From assembly GCF_039839785.1 (NCBI RefSeq), contig NZ_JBDOQT010000002.1, positions 434,001-498,000 of the forward strand: a stretch of 64,000 nt of DNA, given 5' to 3'. The notes beneath the pieces are model-generated. The model ran no database searches and had not been told where the DNA came from. It saw only the letters and a list, made by a program, of their open reading frames with translations. Below are positions 58,922 to 64,000 of the stretch, one piece after another (the first letter of the stretch is position 1; every line of letters begins with the position of its first letter). The stretch comes from Pelagibius sp. CAU 1746. Its GTDB lineage: Bacteria; Pseudomonadota; Alphaproteobacteria; Kiloniellales; Kiloniellaceae. Made by a program: the position numbers and the translations under genes.

Positions 58922-59956
58922 ATGTCGGGTCTCTCTCTCGAGGGCATCACCAAGCACTTCGGTAACGTTGCCGCGGTCGACGATGTGGCTCTCAACGTGC
59001 CCCACGGCACCTTCGTGTGCCTGCTCGGCCCCTCGGGCTGCGGCAAGACGACCCTGTTGCGCATGATCGCCGGCCTGGAGGACCCCAGCGCCGGGCGCAT
59101 CCTGCTGGACGGCGGCGACATCACCGGGGTGCCGACCCATAAGCGCGACTTCGGCATGGTGTTCCAGTCGCTGGCGCTTTTTCCGCACCTGAACGTCGGC
59201 GACAATATCTCCTACGCCCTGCGCATCCGCGGCCTGCCCAAAGCGGAGCAACGCGCGCGAGTGGAGGAACTGCTGGCCCTGGTGCATCTGCCGGGCTACG
59301 CCGAACGCCCGGTCAGCAAGCTTTCCGGCGGCCAGCGCCAACGTGTCGCCATTGCCCGCGCCCTGGCGGTGTCGCCGCGCCTTTTCCTGCTCGACGAACC
59401 GCTCTCGGCCCTCGACGCAAAGCTGCGCGAGGCCATGCAGGTAGAACTGCGCCAGCTTCAGCAGCAGCTCGGCATTACCACCATTGTCGTCACCCACGAC
59501 CAGCGCGAGGCCATGACCATGGCCGACCTGGTGGTGGTGATGAGCGAAGGCCGTATCCGCCAGGCCGCACCGCCGGTGGAGATCTACCGGAGCCCCGCGG
59601 ACAGCTTCGTCGCCGACTTCATCGGCTCCACCAACCTGCTGGAGCTGACGCGGCACAACGGCCAGGCGGCCATCGCCGGCCACGTCCTGCCGGACCTCGC
59701 CCTGCCGGAAGGGCAGGACAACGCGCGCCTGTCGATCCGTCCGGAGGACGTCCGCCTCACGGCGCCGGGCGACTGCGCGCTGACCGGCCGCGTCACCTTC
59801 CTGCGCGACCTGGGCGGAACGGTGGAGATCTTCGTCGAAGTCGCCGGCACCACCGTGACCGTGGTCACCCCGCCGCGCGAGCGGCCCGGGGTCGCAGCCG
59901 GCGATGAGGTGGGCGTGGCGCTGCCGCCGGACGCCTGCGTGGTGTTGAAGCAATGA
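58922..59956 (+). CDS. Polyamine-type ABC transporter ATPase (PotA-like)
   Basis: ATPase of 344 residues: LLGPSGCGKTTLLRMIAGLE Walker A, FQSLALFPHLNV Q-loop, KLSGGQRQRVAIARALA signature, FLLDEPLSALDAKLR Walker B and VVTHDQREAMTMA H-loop. The C-terminal TOBE domain binds regulatory ligands in this family. Its stop overlaps the first permease start by 4 bp. Confidence 0.93.
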   Translation: MSGLSLEGITKHFGNVAAVDDVALNVPHGTFVCLLGPSGCGKTTLLRMIAGLEDPSAGRILLDGGDITGVPTHKRDFGMVFQSLALFPHLNVGDNISYALRIRGLPKAEQRARVEELLALVHLPGYAERPVSKLSGGQRQRVAIARALAVSPRLFLLDEPLSALDAKLREAMQVELRQLQQQLGITTIVVTHDQREAMTMADLVVVMSEGRIRQAAPPVEIYRSPADSFVADFIGSTNLLELTRHNGQAAIAGHVLPDLALPEGQDNARLSIRPEDVRLTAPGDCALTGRVTFLRDLGGTVEIFVEVAGTTVTVVTPPRERPGVAAGDEVGVALPPDACVVLKQ

Positions 59957-60810
59957 GACGGGACAAGCCGCACAGCCTCGCCGACCTGGCGCCGCTGATC
60001 TTCCCGGCACTGATGCTGCTGGTGTTCTTCGTCATCCCTTTCGGGATCATGATCGCCGTCAGCTTCTTCCAGCGCGAGCAAGGCGGCTTCTACACCACCG
60101 ACTTCGTTCTCGACAACTACCAGCGCTTCCTCAGCTTCTTCTTCGGCAGGGTGCTCGGTTTCTCGCTGCTGCTGGCGGCCTGCGTCGCCGTCTGCTGCGT
60201 GGTTCTGGCCTACCCCTTCACTTACTTCCTGACCTGCCGGGCGCGCTCCGTGCAGATCGCCTGGCTGGTCGCACTGCTCTCGGTGCTCTCCCTCTCGGAA
60301 GTCATCATCGGCTTTGCCTGGTCGACGCTCTTCTCGCGCACCGCGGGGATCACCAACCTCCTGACCGCGCTCGGCCTCATGGAGCAGCCGACGGCGCTGC
60401 TGCCCGGCTTCGGCGCGGTGCTGACAGGCATGGTTTACCAGGCCCTGCCTTACACGATCCTGGTGCTCTACCCGGCGCTGATCCGCCTGGAGCCGACCCT
60501 GCTGGAGGCCTCGCGCACCCTCGGTGCCTCGCCGCTGCGCGGCTTCTTCGACGTGGTCATTCCGGCTTCGCGCAACACCATCGTCGCCACTTTGATCATG
60601 GTCTTCGTTTTCGCCCTCGGCTCCTACCTGCTGCCGCAGATTCTCGGGCGCCCGCAGCACTGGACTCTTTCGGTCCTCATCACCGACCAGGCGATCTACC
60701 AATCCAACATGCCCTTCGCCGCGGCCATGGCGGTCTTCCTAGTGCTCATTTCCCTGGCGCTGGTGGGGCTGACCCTGCTCGTCGGCGGACGGCGGGAACT
60801 GCAGGCATGA
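59953..60810 (+). CDS. Polyamine-type ABC transporter permease (PotB-like)
   Basis: Permease of 285 residues with six hydrophobic segments, starting at LIFPALMLLVFFVIPFGIMI. The EAA loop EASRTLGASPLRGFFDVVIP contacts the ATPase. It forms the heterodimeric pore with the permease at 60824, 13 bases downstream. Confidence 0.92.
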   Translation: MRRDKPHSLADLAPLIFPALMLLVFFVIPFGIMIAVSFFQREQGGFYTTDFVLDNYQRFLSFFFGRVLGFSLLLAACVAVCCVVLAYPFTYFLTCRARSVQIAWLVALLSVLSLSEVIIGFAWSTLFSRTAGITNLLTALGLMEQPTALLPGFGAVLTGMVYQALPYTILVLYPALIRLEPTLLEASRTLGASPLRGFFDVVIPASRNTIVATLIMVFVFALGSYLLPQILGRPQHWTLSVLITDQAIYQSNMPFAAAMAVFLVLISLALVGLTLLVGGRRELQA

Positions 60811-60823
60811 GGAGGCCTCCGTC

Positions 60824-61630
60824 GTGACCCCGGTCTGGCTGCGCAACGGCTACATGGCGCTGATCGCCCTCTTCCTGGCTGCCCCCCTGGTGGTGGTGGC
60901 CGGCGTCTCGGTGAACGAGAAGAAGTCGCTGCTGTTCCCGCCGCAGGGCTTTTCTCTTGCCTGGTATGCGGAAATCTTCGCCGCCGGCGACTGGCGCGCC
61001 GCGCTCTTCGCCTCCATCGGCGTCGCCGCCCTCTCCGCCGCCTTGGCGGTGGCCATCGCCATGCCGCTGGCCTGGTTCCTCTGGCGCCGCGTCGCGCCCT
61101 GGGCGCGGGTCTTCCAGTTCCTGGGCATCGCCCCCTTCCTGCTGCCCCCGGTGATCACCGCGCTCGGCTTTCTATCCTTTTGGGCCACCGCCGGCGCCTA
61201 TGGCGAGCCCTGGACCGCGGTCATCAGCCACGCCATCTTCTTCGTGACCCTGCCGCTGGTCACGCTTTCCCTCGGCTTCGCCTCCATCGACCGATCCCTG
61301 GTCGAGGCGGCGGCCACCATGGGCGCCGGCGACGGCCAGGTCTTCCGCAGCGTCATCCTGCCGCTCATCACGCCTTATCTCGTCTCCGGCTACGCCTTCG
61401 CCTTCGTCCTCTCGCTGAACGAGTACATCGTCGCCTACATGACGGTCGGCTTCACCCTGGAAACCCTGCCGATCAAGATCTTCAACGCCCTGCGCTACGG
61501 CTATACGCCGACCATGGCCGCGGTCTCGATCTTCTTCGTCGCCATCGCCGCGGCGGTCTTCGGCCTGGTCGCCCGCTACGGCGACCTGCCGCGCCTGCTG
61601 GGCGCCTGGTCCTCGGACGAACGGACATGA
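60824..61630 (+). CDS. Polyamine-type ABC transporter permease (PotC-like)
   Basis: Permease of 268 residues with six hydrophobic segments. The EAA loop reads EAAATMGAGDGQVFRSVILP, and the C-terminal helices include VSGYAFAFVLSLNEYIVAYM. It starts with GTG 60824 after GGAGG. The stop overlaps the amidase start by 4 bp, tying the amidase to transport. Confidence 0.92.
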   Translation: MTPVWLRNGYMALIALFLAAPLVVVAGVSVNEKKSLLFPPQGFSLAWYAEIFAAGDWRAALFASIGVAALSAALAVAIAMPLAWFLWRRVAPWARVFQFLGIAPFLLPPVITALGFLSFWATAGAYGEPWTAVISHAIFFVTLPLVTLSLGFASIDRSLVEAAATMGAGDGQVFRSVILPLITPYLVSGYAFAFVLSLNEYIVAYMTVGFTLETLPIKIFNALRYGYTPTMAAVSIFFVAIAAAVFGLVARYGDLPRLLGAWSSDERT

Positions 61631-62403
61631 AGGCCGCGCTGCTGCAGATGCAGGCCGCCACCGGCGCGGTCGAGGCCAACCTGCAAACCATTGAGGAGGC
61701 CGCCGCGCAGGCCGCCGCTCAAGGCGCCGAACTGCTCATCGCCCCGGAACTGGCGACCACCGGCTATGGCGCCGGCGAGGCGATCCGCGATCTCGCCGAG
61801 CCCGCCGCGGGTCCGCAGGTCGCACGCCTCGCCAGCATCGCCGCCCGCCACGGCCTCGCGGTGGCCGCCGGCTTCGCCGAACGCGACGGCGATGACGTAT
61901 TCAATTCCCTGGCGATGGCGGCCCCCGGCCTGGCGCCCGCGGTCTACCGCAAGACCCACCTCTACGGCGACTACGAGCGCGCGCTCTTCACGCCGGGAGA
62001 GGTCCGCCCCGCGATTGCGGACTGGGGCGGCCTCAAGCTCGGTTTCCTGATCTGCTACGACGTGGAGTTTCCGGAAAACGTGCGCCGCCTCGCCGAGGCC
62101 GGTGCCGAGGTCATCGTGGTGCCGACGGCGCTGCCGGAGGGCCCCTACGCAGGCTTCATCGCCACGCAGGTCGTGCCGGTGCGCGCCTTCGAGAACCAGA
62201 TCTTCGTGATCTACGCCAACCACGCCGGCCGGGACGCGCGCTTCGGCTACGCCGGCCTGTCGTGCATCGCCGCCCCGGACGGCCGCTGCCTTGCCGCGTC
62301 GGACGGCAACGAACCCGCCCTGCTCTTCGCGGAGATCGACCCGGCCGCCTACGAAGAAAGCCGCCGGGCCAACAGCTACCTGGCCGACCTGCGGCGGCCT
62401 TAA
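61627..62403 (+). CDS. Nitrilase-superfamily carbon-nitrogen hydrolase
   Basis: Amidase of 258 residues with the full catalytic triad: Glu41 in LLIAPELATTGYG, Lys109 in YRKTHLYGDYERALFTPG and Cys143 in LGFLICYDVEFPENV. It resembles omega-amidase and R-selective amidases more than true nitrilases. Coupled to a polyamine/guanidino transporter and ureohydrolase, it could hydrolyse an amide intermediate of the same pathway, for example a carbamoyl or guanidino-butyramide-type compound. It is last in the island and converges on ppdK with a 4-bp overlap. Confidence 0.9.
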   Translation: MKAALLQMQAATGAVEANLQTIEEAAAQAAAQGAELLIAPELATTGYGAGEAIRDLAEPAAGPQVARLASIAARHGLAVAAGFAERDGDDVFNSLAMAAPGLAPAVYRKTHLYGDYERALFTPGEVRPAIADWGGLKLGFLICYDVEFPENVRRLAEAGAEVIVVPTALPEGPYAGFIATQVVPVRAFENQIFVIYANHAGRDARFGYAGLSCIAAPDGRCLAASDGNEPALLFAEIDPAAYEESRRANSYLADLRRP

Positions 62404-64000
62404 GCGTTCTTCCTGGCCAGCGCCGCCTGCGCTGCCGCCAAGCGGGCGATGGGCACGCGGTAGGGCGAGCAGGAGACGTAGTCCAGAGGCACGGTCTGGC
62501 AGAAGGCGATGGAGGCCGGGTCGCCGCCGTGCTCGCCGCAGATGCCCAGCTTGATGTCCGGGCGGGTGGTGCGGCCGCGCTCGGCGCCGATCAACATCAG
62601 CTCGCCGACGCCTTCGGGGTCCAGCGAGATGAAGGGATCCTGGTCGATCAGGCCACGCTGCTCGTAGGCGCCCAGGAAATTCCCGGCGTCGTCGCGGGAC
62701 AGGCCGAAAGTGGTCTGCGTCAGGTCATTGGTGCCGAAGGAGAAGAACTCGGCGCCCTCGGCGATCTCGGCGGCCCGCAGGCAGGCCCGCGGCAGCTCGA
62801 TCATGGTGCCGACGAGGTACTTGATCTCGACGCCTTCCGACTTGCGCACGTCCTCGGCCACCTTGTCGACCAGTTCGCGCAGCACCTCGAACTCCTTCTT
62901 CACGGAGATCAGGGGGATCATCACTTCGGGTTCGACGGAGGTGCCGGTTTCCTTTTCCACCGCGGCCACGGCCTCGAAGATGGCGCGGGCCTGCATCTCG
63001 TAGATTTCCGGATAGGTGATACCCAGGCGGCAGCCGCGATGGCCGAGCATGGGATTGGTCTCGACCAGCTTCAGCGAGCGGGCGCGGACATGTTCCACCG
63101 TCAGGCCCGACGCCTCGGCCACCTCCAGCACCGCCGCATCCTCGTGCGGCAGAAACTCGTGCAGCGGCGGGTCGAGCAGGCGAATGGTGACCGGACGGCC
63201 GGCCATTTCCTTGAACAGGGCGATGAAATCCTCGCGCTGGTAGGGCAGCAGCTTGTCCAGCGCGCGGCGGCGCTGCTCGCTGCTGTCCGCGAGAATCATC
63301 TCGCGCATGGCGACGATGCGCCCGGCATCGAAGAACATATGCTCGGTGCGGCACAGACCGATGCCCTCGCAGCCGAACTTCACCGCCACCTTGGCTTCCT
63401 GCGGCGTATCGCAGTTCACCCGCACGCCCATGGTGCGGTACTTGTCGGCCCACTCCATGACGGTGGCGAAGTCTCCGGAGAGCTCCGGCTGCACCGTCGG
63501 CACGGCGCCCTGCATGACCTCGCCGGTCGAACCGTCGAGGGTGATAAGATCGCCCTCCTTGAATTCCAGGTCGCGCACCCGCATGACGCCGCTCTTGTGG
63601 TCGATGCGCAGTTCGCCGGCACCGGCCACGCAGGCGCGGCCCATGCCGCGCGCCACCACGGCGGCGTGGCTGGTCATGCCGCCGCGCGTGGTCAGAATGC
63701 CGGCCGCGGCGTGCATCCCGTGGATGTCCTCCGGCGAGGTCTCGGTACGGCAGAGGATGACGCGCTCGCCGTCGTTGGCCTGCGCCTCCGCGGCGTCGGC
63801 GGTGAAGACGATCTTGCCCGAGGCGGCGCCCGGCGAGGCCGGCAGGCCGCGGGCGATGACCTTGCGCTCGGCCTTGGGGTCGAGCGTCGGATGGAGGAGC
63901 TGATCGAGCGAGTTGGGGTCGAGCCGCTGAATCGCCTCGGCCTCGGTGATGAGGCCCTCGCCGACCATGTCGACGGCGATCTTCAAGGCCGCCGGCGCCG
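62400..64000 (-). CDS. ppdK: Pyruvate, phosphate dikinase, C-terminal part
   Basis: The frame is open to the window edge with no start codon, so about 533 C-terminal residues of a protein near 890 are present. The phosphohistidine domain carries ILTTRGGMTSHAAVVARGMG with the catalytic His. The PEP/pyruvate barrel has GIGLCRTEHMFF, NPMLGHRGCRLGITYPEIYE, FSFGTNDLTQTTFGLSRDD and GICGEHGGDPASI with the catalytic Cys. It interconverts pyruvate and phosphoenolpyruvate using ATP and phosphate. The nucleotide-binding domain lies beyond position 64000. Confidence 0.95.
   Translation of the reverse strand, partial: APAALKIAVDMVGEGLITEAEAIQRLDPNSLDQLLHPTLDPKAERKVIARGLPASPGAASGKIVFTADAAEAQANDGERVILCRTETSPEDIHGMHAAAGILTTRGGMTSHAAVVARGMGRACVAGAGELRIDHKSGVMRVRDLEFKEGDLITLDGSTGEVMQGAVPTVQPELSGDFATVMEWADKYRTMGVRVNCDTPQEAKVAVKFGCEGIGLCRTEHMFFDAGRIVAMREMILADSSEQRRRALDKLLPYQREDFIALFKEMAGRPVTIRLLDPPLHEFLPHEDAAVLEVAEASGLTVEHVRARSLKLVETNPMLGHRGCRLGITYPEIYEMQARAIFEAVAAVEKETGTSVEPEVMIPLISVKKEFEVLRELVDKVAEDVRKSEGVEIKYLVGTMIELPRACLRAAEIAEGAEFFSFGTNDLTQTTFGLSRDDAGNFLGAYEQRGLIDQDPFISLDPEGVGELMLIGAERGRTTRPDIKLGICGEHGGDPASIAFCQTVPLDYVSCSPYRVPIARLAAAQAALARKNA

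Noticed and set aside
1-64000. tRNA, rRNA, CRISPR array, insertion sequence or riboswitch
   Set aside because: I looked for T-loop-like motifs, regular spaced repeats, transposase genes and known aptamer leaders by eye and saw none; tRNAscan, minced and Rfam searches would be needed to exclude them fully.

Overview
This 64 kb window comes from a GC-rich bacterial chromosome, most likely an alphaproteobacterium near Rhodospirillales/Kiloniellales. That placement is inferred from codon use, an ScfR/PccR-type regulator, DctB/DctD-style regulation, Tat-exported binding proteins, a GcvA-type LysR and alphaproteobacterial palindromic repeats. No rRNA, tRNA, CRISPR array, insertion sequence or prophage block was seen. 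Two genes run off the ends: an amidohydrolase C-terminus on the left and ppdK on the right.

Positions 491-10423 hold a regulated uptake locus. A PgtC-like binding protein, a PgtB/DctB-like sensor kinase and a PgtA/DctD-like sigma54 activator form an overlapping operon. Next come two enhancer-like dyads 32 bp apart, a near-perfect sigma54 promoter, and an ABC transporter operon whose binding protein is a paralogue of the regulatory one. A histidine phosphatase lies at the end of the operon. The likely reading is organophosphate sensing and uptake.

Positions 10529-27849 are accessory in character: tandem OmpA lipoproteins, an MFS carrier, dodecin, an S41-like lipoprotein that seems to have lost its catalytic dyad, and an unusual three-gene cassette (a protein of eleven 31-residue repeats, a metzincin-like protease and a HEAT-like protein). 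A Gly/Asn-repeat exported protein, an enoyl-CoA hydratase-family protein, a Fur-box gene with internal duplication plus a Prx5 peroxiredoxin, an APH-AAA fusion kinase, and a trans-3-hydroxy-L-proline dehydratase follow.

Positions 28044-35569 hold a complete Liv-type ABC operon diverging from an ScfR-like regulator, with a TGTAAA-N3-TTTACA operator between them, and a single-domain response regulator. Positions 35743-42603 hold small envelope proteins, a lipid kinase and a fatty-acid/acryloyl-CoA cluster (thiolase, acyl-CoA ligase, two PCC/DUF296 proteins, AcuI). Positions 42822-49375 hold envelope functions (LpxR-like deacylase, GT4 and two GT9 glycosyltransferases, a membrane protein) around dihydroorotase.

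Positions 49521-55539 hold ygfZ, meaB, an Hsp20 with an RpoH-like promoter, small unknowns and a lone endolysin-like enzyme. Positions 55536-62403 are a guanidino/polyamine-type catabolic island: LysR, divergent ureohydrolase, four-gene ABC transporter and a nitrilase-family amidase. Repeats worth noting are a 137-bp element in two copies, a 29-bp inverted-repeat element and a 26-bp tandem hairpin array spanning a stop codon. All three ABC operons carry GC-rich stem-loops just after the binding-protein gene.
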